64,000 bases of DNA, taken from positions 1 through 64,000 of the forward strand of contig JAPNUR010000019.1 in assembly GCA_026627385.1 (NCBI GenBank). The letters are read 5' to 3'. The stretch comes from Bacillota bacterium. Lineage in GTDB: Bacteria > Bacillota > Sulfobacillia > Sulfobacillales > Sulfobacillaceae. Both the position numbers and the translations under genes were made by a program. A model generated the notes under the pieces. The model was not told the origin of the DNA. It searched no databases and saw only the letters and a list, made by a program, of their open reading frames with translations. Shown here piece after piece: positions 53,020 through 63,502 of the stretch (its first letter is position 1; the number at the start of each line of letters is the position of its first letter).

Positions 53020-55641
53020 ATGGAACTGAGTCCGCGCTATAACCCGGCAACGGTAGAAGACAAGTGGTATCAAATCTGGCGCGAGCGCGGATATTTTCGT
53101 CCGCGGCCTCGGTCCGACCAGCCGACCTTTAGCATCGTCATGCCGCCTCCGAATGTGACGGGGGTGTTACACCTGGGCCATGCCTTAAACACGACGTGGC
53201 AAGATATCCTGATTCGCTACCATCGCATGCGGCAGGAGCCCACGTTGTGGGTCCCGGGAACGGATCACGCGGGCATTCACACGCAAATGAAGGTGGAGGA
53301 GCTCCTCCGGAGTCGTGGCGTGGATCGCCGCCAGATGGGACGGGACGCATTTGTCGCTGAGGTGTGGCGTTGGAAAGAGCAGTATGGCGGGCGCATTTTA
53401 GAACAAATTGCGAAATTAGGAGCCTCCGTGGACTGGGATCGCCTGCGCTTCACCCTTGATGAGGGGTTGTCGCGGGCGGTGACCGAGGTTTTTGTGCGCT
53501 TATATGAAGAGGGTTTAATTTATCGAGGGCATTACATCACGAACTGGTGCGTGACCTGCGGTACGGCGCTCTCCGATATCGAGGTCGAGCACCGTGACGA
53601 GACGGGGACCCTGACCTCGATTCGCTATCCCTTGGCATCGGGCGACGGAGCGGTGGTGGTGGCCACAACCCGGCCAGAAACGTTGCTGGGGGACACGGCG
53701 GTGGCCGTGCATCCTGACGATCCGCGCTACCGCCACTTGATCGGGCAAACCGTGATTGTGCCCCTGGTGGGACGCGCCGTGCCAATCATTGCCGATACGT
53801 ATGTCGACCCCGATTTTGGTAGCGGCGCGGTCAAGGTGACTCCGGCCCACGATCCCAATGATTTTCAAATGGGTCAGCGCCATCAACTGCCGACTATTGC
53901 TGTAATTGGCGAAGACGGGCGCATGACCGCAGAGGCTGGGGCGTATCAAGGGCTGACGCGCGAAGCGGCGCGAGTCCGCGTTCTTGAGGACCTGAAGGCA
54001 GAAGGCCTGGTGGTGAGCGAAGAACCCATCGACCATGCCGTTGGCCATTGCGAAAAATGTGATAGTGTCATTGAACCCCTGGTCTCCCTACAATGGTTTG
54101 TCAAAGTCCAGCCGTTGGCGGAACCGGCCATTGAAGCCGTGAAGACCGGTGCGGTCCGTTTTGTTCCCGAGCGCTTTGAAAAGATTTACATGAATTGGAT
54201 GGAAAACATTCATGACTGGTGTATTTCGCGGCAGATTTGGTGGGGACATCGGATTCCCGCGTACTATTGTCAAGTGTGCGGGAACATGGTGGTCTCGCGC
54301 ACAGCGGTCACAGAGTGTCCGGTGTGCCAGGGGCCCATGGAGCAAGATCCGGACGTGTTGGACACCTGGTTTTCCTCGGCGCTGTGGCCGTTTTCCACCT
54401 TAGGTTGGCCCGACGCGACTGATGACCTTCGTGAGTTCTACCCGACCTCTGTGCTGTCCACAGGCTATGACATTATCTTTTTTTGGGTTTCGCGGATGTT
54501 AATGCAAGGAATTCACTTTACCGGACAAAAACCGTTTACCACGGTGTTGCTGCACGGATTGGTGCGTGACGCCCAAGGCCGTAAAATGTCGAAATCACTA
54601 GGCAATGGGGTTGACCCGCTGGAAGTCATCAACAAGTACGGGGCCGATGCCCTGCGCATCGCCCTCGTGCTAGGATCCGCCCCAGGCAACGACTATCGCT
54701 GGAGTTGGGAGCGGTTTGAGGCTGGGAGCCATTTTGCAAACAAGGTCTATAATGCCATGCGCTTTGTCTTGATGAATTGGGATGGGGCGCATATCCCTGA
54801 AAATACCCCCGTCAGTAACTATCCCGTAGACCAGTGGATTTGGTCGCGCTTAAATAAGACGATCCGCGTCATCACTGACGCGCTCGATCACTTTGAATTT
54901 GGGTTAGCAGCCAAGGCCATTTACGACTTCTTTTGGGACGACTACTGCGACTGGTACATCGAAATGACCAAAGTGCGCTTAAAAGGCGCCGATCGCGAGC
55001 GAGCGCTCGCGAACTTGGTCATGGTGGGCCGCCGCGCTTTACAGTTGTTACACCCGTTTATGCCATTCGTGACAGAGGAGCTCTACCAGGCGCTAGGTCC
55101 CCAAGAGGAGAGCATCATGATTTCAGAATGGCCCGCACCCCAGCGGGAGCGCGAAAGTCAAGAGGCCGCACGTGACGTTGAGACGGTTCAGGCGTTTATT
55201 CGCACCGTGCGAAACCTGCGTGCAGAGATTCGCATTGCACCGCAGGCTCAGGTACCGGTCGTAGCCATTGCCGATGATCGTGATGTCCTCCAGGTTTGGA
55301 CCATGCTCGCACCTGAAATTGAATGGCTCTTAAAGGCAAAGCCTCTGACGTTGATGCAAAAAGGCGGGGATGCCCCCACTCGCACTATTGTCGGCATGAC
55401 GAACGGAGGTGTTGTTCATATTCCCCTGGAGGGATTAGTCGATGTCGAGAAGGAGCGCGAGCGCCTGGCCGCGTTAAAAGCGGAAACGTTAGCCGAGCGT
55501 CAGCGCGTTCGCGCGCGGTTAGCCGATGCGAAGTTTCTCCAACGGGCGCCGGAAGCGGTCGTGCTCGAAACCCAAAAGCGGCTGGAGGAACTCGATGCGC
55601 GCATTCGGCGGTTAAGCGAACGGGAGGCAACACTGACGTGA
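53020..55641 (+). CDS. valS: Valyl-tRNA synthetase
   Basis: An 873-aa class I synthetase. The HIGH motif is HLGHALN (about residue 47-53) and the KMSKS motif is KMSKSLGN (about residue 525). The editing domain is inserted between them (TTRPETLLGDTAVAVHP). The C-terminal coiled coil contacts tRNA (VDVEKERERLAALKAETL). ATG 53020 follows GGGAGGAG directly after the T-box terminator. The stop overlaps folC by 4 bp. Confidence 0.97.
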   Translation: MELSPRYNPATVEDKWYQIWRERGYFRPRPRSDQPTFSIVMPPPNVTGVLHLGHALNTTWQDILIRYHRMRQEPTLWVPGTDHAGIHTQMKVEELLRSRGVDRRQMGRDAFVAEVWRWKEQYGGRILEQIAKLGASVDWDRLRFTLDEGLSRAVTEVFVRLYEEGLIYRGHYITNWCVTCGTALSDIEVEHRDETGTLTSIRYPLASGDGAVVVATTRPETLLGDTAVAVHPDDPRYRHLIGQTVIVPLVGRAVPIIADTYVDPDFGSGAVKVTPAHDPNDFQMGQRHQLPTIAVIGEDGRMTAEAGAYQGLTREAARVRVLEDLKAEGLVVSEEPIDHAVGHCEKCDSVIEPLVSLQWFVKVQPLAEPAIEAVKTGAVRFVPERFEKIYMNWMENIHDWCISRQIWWGHRIPAYYCQVCGNMVVSRTAVTECPVCQGPMEQDPDVLDTWFSSALWPFSTLGWPDATDDLREFYPTSVLSTGYDIIFFWVSRMLMQGIHFTGQKPFTTVLLHGLVRDAQGRKMSKSLGNGVDPLEVINKYGADALRIALVLGSAPGNDYRWSWERFEAGSHFANKVYNAMRFVLMNWDGAHIPENTPVSNYPVDQWIWSRLNKTIRVITDALDHFEFGLAAKAIYDFFWDDYCDWYIEMTKVRLKGADRERALANLVMVGRRALQLLHPFMPFVTEELYQALGPQEESIMISEWPAPQRERESQEAARDVETVQAFIRTVRNLRAEIRIAPQAQVPVVAIADDRDVLQVWTMLAPEIEWLLKAKPLTLMQKGGDAPTRTIVGMTNGGVVHIPLEGLVDVEKERERLAALKAETLAERQRVRARLADAKFLQRAPEAVVLETQKRLEELDARIRRLSEREATLT

Positions 55642-56900
55642 AGACAGAATGGTGGGGGGGACAGCGGGAATGGCGTGTGAAGCCGGGATTAGAACGGATT
55701 TGCGCCTTGCTCGACGCGTTGGACCACCCCGAGCGAACGTATGCGGCGGTACATGTAGCGGGAACCAATGGGAAAGGATCTGTGTCGGCTATGCTCGCTC
55801 AGGCGCTGTTGACCGAGGGCTATACGGTGGGCCTCACCACGTCGCCCCACCTCATGCAGGTTAACGAGCGGGTGCAGATTAATGGACAACCGTTAGCCGA
55901 GTCAGAATGGGATATGTTGGCGGAAACCATTGAAGTCGCCGGGAATAGATTGTCCACTCCTCCCACATGGTTTGAAGCGGTGACGGCCCTGGCATTTCTG
56001 GCCTTTCAGCGCCACGCGGTGGATATTGCGGTCGTGGAGGTGGGGATGGGCGGGCGGTGGGATGCGACGAATGTCATCCCCCCTCCTGTGTTGGCGGTGA
56101 TTACCCCTGTGGCGTTTGATCACATGCAGTATTTAGGATCAACGATTGAAGCGATTGCTGGAGAAAAGGCGGGAATTCTGAAAACCGGCAGTGAGTTGGT
56201 GTTAGCCCAGCAACCGTATCCGCCGGCGCGCGACCGTATTTTGGCTATTGCCCGCGCGCGTGACGTACCGGTGACCGAAGTAACCCCGCAAGCTCAGATC
56301 ACCTCCCTAGGCCCAGAACTACGAACGGACACCGGCTTGACCGTGCGCGTACCGCTAGTGGGCGCATACCAACAAAGCAATTTAGACACGGCTTGGACGG
56401 CGATTGAGCGACTGTTCCAACGAGATTGGATTCACGACCTCAAACGTGCGGCTTCGGGGCTCGCCAGAGTTAGGTGGCCCGGGCGCTTTGAATTGGTGAG
56501 CGAAGAGCCGCTGGTCATCCTGGACGGCGCGCATAACCCGCATGGCATTCAAGGGGTGGTGTCGACACTGGCAATACCACCGTGGAATCAAAAAGCGTGG
56601 CATGTGGTCTTTGGTGTCATGCGCGACAAAGCATATGCCGAGATGTTGGCTTTGATTGCGCCGCGGGCCCAAGAGATCACGTTGACGCGTGTTCCCACGG
56701 AGCGCGGTGCCGATCCGTCAGAACTGATGCGTATGGCTCGTGAAGCGCCGCTGACACGGGTGGTGGCGGACCCCGTTCGGGCGGTGCATGAGGCTGTCGC
56801 TGTCGCGCGCGAACGGCACCAGGCGGTGCTCGTAACAGGCTCATTACATTTGGTGGGCCTTGTCCGCCCAATGTTTCAGTCCGACGAAGGGGAGAGGTAA
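55638..56900 (+). CDS. folC: Folylpolyglutamate/dihydrofolate synthase
   Basis: A 420-aa ligase that adds glutamate to folates. It has the P-loop VAGTNGKGSVSAML, EVGMGGRWDATNVI, the GEKAGILK loop and the LDGAHNPHG motif of the Mur-ligase-like fold. GTG 55638 overlaps the valS stop (GTGA); longer in-frame codons lie inside valS and are unlikely. A 172-bp gap without a terminator separates it from the DUF4321 gene. Confidence 0.93.
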   Translation: MKTEWWGGQREWRVKPGLERICALLDALDHPERTYAAVHVAGTNGKGSVSAMLAQALLTEGYTVGLTTSPHLMQVNERVQINGQPLAESEWDMLAETIEVAGNRLSTPPTWFEAVTALAFLAFQRHAVDIAVVEVGMGGRWDATNVIPPPVLAVITPVAFDHMQYLGSTIEAIAGEKAGILKTGSELVLAQQPYPPARDRILAIARARDVPVTEVTPQAQITSLGPELRTDTGLTVRVPLVGAYQQSNLDTAWTAIERLFQRDWIHDLKRAASGLARVRWPGRFELVSEEPLVILDGAHNPHGIQGVVSTLAIPPWNQKAWHVVFGVMRDKAYAEMLALIAPRAQEITLTRVPTERGADPSELMRMAREAPLTRVVADPVRAVHEAVAVARERHQAVLVTGSLHLVGLVRPMFQSDEGER

Positions 56901-57072
56901 GGTCGAACGGTGTCTTACAAATTAGGATTTGCTGTCACCCTTGGCAGAATTCAACGATTGCCCGCCTGGGAAGTCGAATGTTATGCTGAACGAGATGCTT
57001 GGCATTTCTGACCAAACGACAGCCAGCGTGATGTTCCAAATGATTTAGCCAGGGAAGCGAGGGAACGAAGTC

Positions 57073-57342
57073 GTGCTGAAGGGCCGCCGCAGTGTTGGCC
57101 TGGCGATAGTGTATATCCTCCTTGGGGGGTTAATAGGGTCGCTCGTGGGACATTTGCTCGCACCCGTTTGGACCCCCTTAGGACGTCCCCTGGTGTTTTT
57201 GGGGACGCCGCCCACCGGCAGCTGGTCTATTAACCTAGGCATTGTGGGGGTTGAGGTGGGGGCCTGGATCAACGTCAACGTACTAGGGGTCATTGGCCTT
57301 GCTGTAGGCCTTGTATGGTTTCAACGGCGCCACGCGGGATGA
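57073..57342 (+). CDS. DUF4321 membrane protein
   Basis: An 89-aa protein with two hydrophobic helices (VGLAIVYILLGGLIGSLVGH and VLGVIGLAVGLVWF), separated by a hydrophilic segment with SWSINLGIVGVEVG. This matches DUF4321, found in Clostridia next to maf and mreB. Function unknown; the neighbourhood suggests envelope biology. Start GTG 57073. Its last bases overlap maf (ATGA). Confidence 0.75.
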   Translation: MLKGRRSVGLAIVYILLGGLIGSLVGHLLAPVWTPLGRPLVFLGTPPTGSWSINLGIVGVEVGAWINVNVLGVIGLAVGLVWFQRRHAG

Positions 57343-57914
57343 CAGCGCCATTAATTTTGGCGTCTTCGTCGCCGCGCCGCCGTGACCTGTTAACGCGGGC
57401 AGGGTATGTGTTCGAAGTGGTGAGCGCTGATGTGGATGAAACCCCGCGGCCTCAGGAAACGCCGCCAGGTCTCGTTCGGCGCCTTGCCGTGGTCAAGTCC
57501 TTGGCGGTCGCCCATCGTTTTCCGGAGGCGTTGGTCGTGGGGGCTGACACGGTGGTGGCGTTGGAGGGACAGATTTTGGGCAAGCCCGCCAATGAAGAGT
57601 TGGCGCGGCGCATGTTAGAAATGCTAAGCGGCAAACGTCATGAAGTGTACACTGGGGTTTCCGTCTGGTCTGGCATTCGACAGCGCGGGCTGGCGGCGGG
57701 CAGCGCAGCATCGGTGACGTTTCGGCCGCTGTTGCCGGCCGAAATTGAGGAGTACGTCAGATCCGGGGAGCCATTGGACAAGGCGGGGGCCTATGCCATC
57801 CAAGGCAGAGCCGGCCTTTGGGTGACGTCTGTCAAGGGCGATCGAGAAACGGTGATTGGATTGCCGACGGCACTGGTGGGGCGGCTCATTGCCAAGTTGG
57901 GCGGGGTTGAATGA
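57339..57914 (+). CDS. maf: Maf-family nucleotide pyrophosphatase
   Basis: A 191-aa house-cleaning enzyme that hydrolyses non-canonical nucleoside triphosphates such as dTTP/UTP or modified analogues. SSSPRRRDLL at the start and the KSLAVAHRFPEALVVGADT region with KRHEVYTGV are the family signature. ATG 57339 overlaps the previous stop by 4 bp; an in-frame ATG at 57315 lacks a ribosome-binding site. It overlaps radC by 4 bp. Confidence 0.93.
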   Translation: MTAPLILASSSPRRRDLLTRAGYVFEVVSADVDETPRPQETPPGLVRRLAVVKSLAVAHRFPEALVVGADTVVALEGQILGKPANEELARRMLEMLSGKRHEVYTGVSVWSGIRQRGLAAGSAASVTFRPLLPAEIEEYVRSGEPLDKAGAYAIQGRAGLWVTSVKGDRETVIGLPTALVGRLIAKLGGVE

Positions 57915-58579
57915 TGGGATTAAAGGAAACACCTCCCGATGAACGACCGCGCGAACGCTTGCTACAGCATGGACCTCAGGTGTTGTCGGATGCAGAGTTA
58001 TTGGCGGTCTTGCTACAAACCGGAACCCAAGGCCAGTCCGTGTTGGAGTTGAGCCGAGAACTTCTCCGTGATGGGTGGACGTATTTGAGTCGGCGGACTC
58101 CGGCCGAACTCATGCGTGTGCGCGGTCTTGGGGCGGCAAAGGCGGCCACGTTGGCGGCTGCCCTAGAAGTCGGGCATCGCGTCGAGCGCGCCCGCCTGAA
58201 TTACATTCATGGCGCGCGTGACATTGTGCGACTGGTGTCGGATCTCAGAGACCGCGATCAGGAGGAATTTCGAGTCATTTTGCTAAACACTAAGGGAGCG
58301 GTCGTCGGGATGGACACGGTCTTTCGAGGTGGCTTGGATCGGGTGGAAGTGTTTCCACGGGAGATTTTTCGCCCTGCCGTGGCGCGGTCTGCGGCCTCCA
58401 TTGTCGTGGTCCACAACCATCCGAGTGGTGATCCGACCCCCAGTCGGCAAGATCTGGCCTTAACCCGACGCCTGGAGGATTGCGGCGACCTCATGGGTAT
58501 TCCTGTGGTCGACCATGTGATTGTCGGGCGTTCACGTCATGTCAGCGTACACCAAGGGGCCATGACCGAATTAACGTAG
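57911..58579 (+). CDS. radC: RadC-like JAB-domain protein
   Basis: A 222-aa protein. The N-terminal helix-hairpin-helix-like part carries [18 protein letters not shown] and [15 protein letters not shown]. The C-terminal JAMM metalloprotease-like domain has the [11 protein letters not shown] motif followed by Asp. The name is historical and its biochemical role is not settled. Its place before mreB is standard in Firmicutes. Confidence 0.93.
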   Translation: MMGLKETPPDERPRERLLQHGPQVLSDAELLAVLLQTGTQGQSVLELSRELLRDGWTYLSRRTPAELMRVRGLGAAKAATLAAALEVGHRVERARLNYIHGARDIVRLVSDLRDRDQEEFRVILLNTKGAVVGMDTVFRGGLDRVEVFPREIFRPAVARSAASIVVVHNHPSGDPTPSRQDLALTRRLEDCGDLMGIPVVDHVIVGRSRHVSVHQGAMTELT

Positions 58580-58592
58580 GGAGGAAACGATT

Positions 58593-59621
58593 TTGATAGG
58601 AATCTTCGGATCTTTCTCCAAAGATATGGGGATTGACCTTGGGACAGCCAACACGGTGGTGTTTGTGCGCGGCCGGGGCATTGTGCTTCAGGAACCGTCG
58701 GTCGTCGCCATTGATCAAATGACGGGCGAGATTATTGCCGTCGGCCAAGAGGCCAAACAAATGGTGGGGCGAACCCCTGGCAATATCCGCGCGGTGCGGC
58801 CGCTAAAAGACGGGGTGATTGCTGATTTCGATACCACGCAGGCTATGTTAAAGTACTTCATTCGCAAGGCGACCAGCAATATGCGTTTCATCCATCCCTT
58901 AGTGGTCGTGGGTGTGCCCTCGGGAGTTACGGGTGTGGAGGAACGGGCTGTGCGCGATGCGGCCATCCAGGCCGGAGCGCGGGAGGCTTTGGTGATTGAA
59001 GAACCGATGGCTGCCGCTATTGGTGCTGGGTTGCCGGTGAACGAGCCCACCGGAAATATGATTGTGGATATTGGCGGCGGTACGTGCGAGGTGGCGATAA
59101 TTTCGTTGGACGGCATTGTTACCGCCCGGTCCATTCGCGTTGCTGGTGACGAAATGGACGAAGCGATTGTCAACCACATCAAACGCACCTACAACATGAT
59201 GATTGGGGAACGCACGGCGGAAGAAGTAAAGATGACGATCGGGTCAGCCTATCCGCCGGATCATGAAGAAACCATGGATGTCCGCGGTCGCGATTTGGTG
59301 ACCGGGCTGCCGAAAACGCTTAAGGTGAATTCCACGGAGATTCAGCGGGCGTTGTCCGATACTGTTAACAGCATTGTGGACGCCATTAAAGCCACCTTGG
59401 AGAAGTCTCCGCCGGAACTCGCCGCTGATATCATGGACCGCGGGATTGTGATGACTGGCGGCGGTTCGCTGCTCCGGAATTTCGATAAGCTGGTCAGCTC
59501 GGAAACGGGCATGCCGGTGCACATGGCGGAAGAACCATTGCTGACGGTGGTGCGGGGAACAGGGATGGTTTTGGATGACCCCCATCATTTGGAGGCATTG
59601 AGACGTCGTAACCACCGCTAG
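58593..59621 (+). CDS. mreB: Rod shape-determining protein MreB
   Basis: A 342-aa actin-like protein that forms membrane filaments and guides lateral wall synthesis. Phosphate 1 motif [13 protein letters not shown], phosphate 2 [15 protein letters not shown], adenosine motif [14 protein letters not shown]. Start is TTG 58593 after GGGAGGAAA. It begins the mreBCD block, consistent with a rod-shaped cell. Confidence 0.96.
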   Translation: MIGIFGSFSKDMGIDLGTANTVVFVRGRGIVLQEPSVVAIDQMTGEIIAVGQEAKQMVGRTPGNIRAVRPLKDGVIADFDTTQAMLKYFIRKATSNMRFIHPLVVVGVPSGVTGVEERAVRDAAIQAGAREALVIEEPMAAAIGAGLPVNEPTGNMIVDIGGGTCEVAIISLDGIVTARSIRVAGDEMDEAIVNHIKRTYNMMIGERTAEEVKMTIGSAYPPDHEETMDVRGRDLVTGLPKTLKVNSTEIQRALSDTVNSIVDAIKATLEKSPPELAADIMDRGIVMTGGGSLLRNFDKLVSSETGMPVHMAEEPLLTVVRGTGMVLDDPHHLEALRRRNHR

Positions 59622-59711
59622 TCGGCATGGGATAGGATGGATATCAGTGAGCGCTGCGCGGCAGGCGAGCTCAAGTGGGAATAACTGGGGAGATTCGGAG
59701 GAGGATGCGGG

Positions 59712-60581
59712 GTGGGCGGCTTTCTTTATCGCTGGCGCAGACCGATCATTGTCGTCTTGCTGGTCATGGTCGTGTCGTTAAGCTTAAGCGTGACCGCGCG
59801 CATCCGCGGCAAGGCGGTGGCTCTCTCCAACATGATCAGCACTGTGGTCTCGCCGGCGTCGTCAACGCTCGAGTACCTGGGGCAGAAAGTCGGGGCTGGC
59901 GTTACGACGGTAAGCCAGATCTTCCACGTTGAGCAGCAAAATCGTCAGCTTAAGCAAGAGTTGTTGCTTTATAACAGCATGAAACTAGAGCTGACAGAGC
60001 TTATTCAAGAAAATAGCCAGCTCCGCGGCTTATTGGCCCTGAAGGCCGATGCTAGGCCCTGGAAATTGGTCGCGGCCAGCGTCATTTCGCGCAATCCGGA
60101 CAGCTGGTTTCAGACCGTCGTGATTAACCGAGGGAGCGCCAGTGGGATCAGGCCGGGGATGGCGGTGATCGTTCCCCAGGGCGTTGTCGGCCGGGTGATC
60201 GCGACCACACCGGTGTCGGCCACGGTGATGCTAATTTTAGATCCGAATTCTGGGATCGGGGCGGAGGATGTGCGCTCGCAATCCGCGGGCATTGTGATGG
60301 GGACTGACCCGGTGAGTGAACAGCTGACGTTTCAACTGTTTTCGCATCATCCGAATGTCCTCCCTGGTGATGCCGTGGTGACCTCAACGTACAGCGAATA
60401 CTATCCGGCCGGATTGCTGATTGGGCAGGTCACCCGTGTGACCCGCAGTGGGTATGGCCTGATCGAAACGGCAACGGTGACACCGTCAGTCAATTTTAAC
60501 CAATTGGGCACCGTCATGGTGGTCTTGTCGCATCCTAGCGGCACCTCGATTCCGCCCATTTACGGGGGAGGGTTGCGGTAA
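59712..60581 (+). CDS. mreC: Rod shape-determining protein MreC
   Basis: A 289-aa bitopic membrane protein: cytoplasmic start with basic residues, one hydrophobic helix (about 10-31), a coiled coil (LKQELLLYNSMKLELTELIQ) and beta-rich domains that bridge the wall-synthesis machinery. GTG 59712 is preceded by GGAGGAGG. The stop and the mreD start share TAATG. Confidence 0.94.
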   Translation: MGGFLYRWRRPIIVVLLVMVVSLSLSVTARIRGKAVALSNMISTVVSPASSTLEYLGQKVGAGVTTVSQIFHVEQQNRQLKQELLLYNSMKLELTELIQENSQLRGLLALKADARPWKLVAASVISRNPDSWFQTVVINRGSASGIRPGMAVIVPQGVVGRVIATTPVSATVMLILDPNSGIGAEDVRSQSAGIVMGTDPVSEQLTFQLFSHHPNVLPGDAVVTSTYSEYYPAGLLIGQVTRVTRSGYGLIETATVTPSVNFNQLGTVMVVLSHPSGTSIPPIYGGGLR

Positions 60582-61111
60582 TGTGGCAGTTTCGCGTCAT
60601 GAGCTGGCTGATTTTGGATTTGCTAGCCTTGCTGATTCAAACGGCGCTGTTGCCGCAAATTTTTCCCGTAGGCTATGTCCCCAGTCTCATCTTGCCACTG
60701 ACCGTCATCATTGCCCTTTATGAGACCCCTCGCCGGGGGTTGTTGGTGGGCTGTATTGGGGGCTTGATGCAAGATCTCTGGGCTGGTCGGCTTTGGGGGC
60801 TTAACGCCGTGACGTTTGCACTGTTGGGCTATTTGGTGGCCCACCTGGAGTCGCGCATTGTCCGCGACAATGTGTTTGTACCCGGGTTGGTGGCGGGCAT
60901 GGCGCAGTTAGTGGTGACGCCGTTTCAATGGATGGTTTTGCGGATGTTTGGTTTTCCCTTTTCGTGGAGTAGTTTTATGGCGCCGCTACCCGTGTGGCTT
61001 TTATTTAGCATGTTGGTCACGCCGGCCATTGGCGGCTTATTAGGGTTTAAACCGCGTCATGAAGTGGAGAACCCGTACGGTCGATCGCGGTTTACCACCT
61101 GGCATTCGTAA
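60581..61111 (+). CDS. mreD: Rod shape-determining protein MreD
   Basis: A 176-aa integral membrane protein with about five helices, including VGYVPSLILPLTVIIALYET and the conserved RGLLVGCIGGLMQDLWAG. It completes the MreBCD elongation complex. The usual pbp2/mrdA or minCD genes do not follow here; the region downstream is degenerate. Confidence 0.93.
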   Translation: MWQFRVMSWLILDLLALLIQTALLPQIFPVGYVPSLILPLTVIIALYETPRRGLLVGCIGGLMQDLWAGRLWGLNAVTFALLGYLVAHLESRIVRDNVFVPGLVAGMAQLVVTPFQWMVLRMFGFPFSWSSFMAPLPVWLLFSMLVTPAIGGLLGFKPRHEVENPYGRSRFTTWHS

Positions 61112-61809
61112 CTTATGCACGTATGGAATGGGCTCCATGATGACACGGCCGTTTCAGGAGCAGAGCCTGGGCTGTGGACGGGTCGTTTGTCTATCAACAT
61201 GTACGGTCTCTTCGCCGTCGTCCGGTTCTGAGCATATGCGCTCATGCATTAAACGCTCTGGCGGGGTTTCGCGGCTTGCCTAACCCTAGCACCATTGAAC
61301 GCTTCGTGATGGGTCCTATCAAAAAATACCTCCACGTTGGTTGCCGTGAGGGGGTTGCGCGCACACCACGCGCGCTGGTAAGTGCCGAGACAAAGGTGCG
61401 GTGCCCACCGGGTGGTGCGCGGAATTGCCACGCGTTGCAGGCATGCGACCTGTTGTAGATGCCAAATATTTCGTCTATTATTAATCGAAAATGACACGTT
61501 TAGGTACCGTATAGAGTTATAGGGCCTTTTTCCATCCGAGATACAGTAAGCACCCAGTTCCTTTGCAGGTCGCTGACGACCCCGAATGTCGGGCATGTGT
61601 TGGTCGGTTGTGGCGAATCGATGAGAAGAGCCAGAGATCTCTGTCGTTAGGTTCATTGTGAAACTTGCCCGCGAAGGCGGCTACGACGACATCATCGGCG
61701 GGGGTGTCCCGGAAGTGTTGGGTTTCGCCTATTGCGTACACCTCGGGCTAAAGAGACTAATGAGCTGAGGAATCATTCCTGGGCATGAAAGCGGCGGGCA
61801 TAGCCCTCA
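61112..61809. other. Gene-poor region after mreD
   Basis: About 700 bases without a complete gene. One stretch (about 61624-61767, plus) reads as protein-like sequence ending KLAREGGYDDIIGGGVPEVL plus FAYCVHLGLKRLMS, but has an in-frame stop just upstream and no start codon. It could be a gene remnant. Confidence 0.45.
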
Positions 61810-61812
61810 TGA

Positions 61813-63140
61813 TCCAGTAAAAGGATTGGCGAAACCTATATTAGCCACGAGGTGGTTCCCGCTGTGTCGGCCGCCATGATTATTGTGTTAACGTCACTTG
61901 CCATGCTGGATTTGGACCCGATCTTAGCGGGCATTGTTCTCGGTTTTGCTGCGCTTGGCGTTGCGGCATCGGGTCGGGGGGTCCATTTTTGCGAAAACTC
62001 GAGACCCTCTATCTTGACTTGCGGCAAACGGGCTCACACATTCTGAACGAAGTGTTTGGAAATCTCCGTACCGTAAGGCTCTTTGGCGGCGAGAACGGTG
62101 AAATCAACAAGTGGAATGACTGGCTAACCAAGGATCGACAGTTGTGGCTTCGGCAAATGATGCTGCGAAATTGGGTGGCTCAAGGCAGTAGCTCATTGTC
62201 ACAAGCCCTCTCTATTAGCCTCATGCTTCTCGTGGGCCTGATCCAGATGCGGCATCACACGACATCGTTGGGAACAATCGTTGCCTATGTCACCTTCGAG
62301 CCGATCGTGTTTTCTGCTGTGACGGCAGTCGAACGGGCCCAATTAGGGACCGCCCGAATCTCCGTCGTCCTTAGGAAGGTCAACGGACTCATCGATATGG
62401 AGCGGGAACAATCCAACACGCATGGCACCTCCGAAATCCATCCGTTGGTCTTTGACTCGGTGACCTTTCGCTACCCTGGTCGAGACCATGGCTTGAAAGA
62501 TGTCAATCTGCAGTTAGAAAAAGGACAAACTGCGGTGATTCTTGGTATGAGCGGGGCAGGGAAGAGCATGCTGGCCGACCTCATTACGGGCCTTTATCGC
62601 GCCCAGATTGGGCGTGTCTTTCTCGGCGGTCTGACCACTGACGAGTGGGATTTGCGTGCCCTCCGGCAACGGATTGGCATCGTTCCGCAGGAGACGGCTC
62701 TCTGGTCAGGAACACTGCGGTACAATTTACTCTATGGCCTAGAAAGTGCCGGCATTTCGGATAGGGAGATTGATGAGGCCTTGAGAGCCGCCGAAATGGC
62801 GGCGGTGTTCGACAAACTGCCCAAAGGCCTCGACACGGATATCGGCCCCCGCGGTGTGCAATTATCTGGTGGGGAGCGTCAACGCGTCGCCCTGGCGCGT
62901 GTCTTTCTCCGCAATCCCAGTATCCTGATTTTTGATGAACCCACCTCCGCGCTGGATCCGATACTTACGGACAGCATCATCCGTCAAATTAGAGCGCACA
63001 ATCCCGACGCGATCAAGATCCTGATTACGCACCGACCGGATGTGCTGACGTCCTCCGATATCGTGGTGGTGGTTCACGAGGATGACAGTGTCCTGTCAGG
63101 GACTCCCGAGCAAATGGAGAGAACCTCGGGAATGTATTGA
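61813..63140 (+). pseudogene. ABC exporter pseudogene (TMD-NBD, truncated and frameshifted)
   Basis: From about 61813 the frame reads as the end of an exporter transmembrane domain (ISHEVVPAVSAAMIIVLTSL). At the G run near 61978 the frame shifts, and from TTG 61989 about 383 codons give the remaining membrane helices and an ATPase with Walker A GMSGAGKSML, signature LSGGERQRVALARV, Walker B ILIFDEPTSALD and H-loop LITHRPDV. The N-terminal half of the transmembrane domain is missing, with a stop at 61810-61812. The type (TMD fused to NBD) is that of CydC/MsbA-like exporters. If translated, only a half-domain could form, so function is doubtful. Confidence 0.7.
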
Positions 63141-63502
63141 GATCTTCGCGAGGCGAGGCGACTGAAAGAAGCGGTCGCCGGTGAGTGCGGAGGGCTCATT
63201 CGAGGAACGACCGTCCAGCGCGAACATACTCGCGTGTGCTAACAGCGCCTGACTCGCTGTCGTGTAGTAGCGGGCCCGTCGGCGACTCTGGTGACAAACA
63301 CGTTGAGAGGCTTTCCAGCATCGACGATTGATGGGGCAAGGAGCATGGCGATGGCGGAGACCAACCGCCCGACGGGCCGCCATCGGCAAGCTGAATTGGT
63401 TTCTCGTGGCCTCGTTGACTTTAGTCTGAGCGGCGGCTCTTGTAAGATAGGAGTTACCGTAATATTGTATTATTGGAATACTGAAATTAAAAAGGAGAGC
63501 TT
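63141..63502. other. Upstream region of the CcdA-like gene
   Basis: About 360 bases. The last 70 are AT-rich and include a small inverted repeat, GTATT-ATTGG-AATAC (about 63464-63482), near possible promoter elements. No other gene recognised. Confidence 0.4.
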
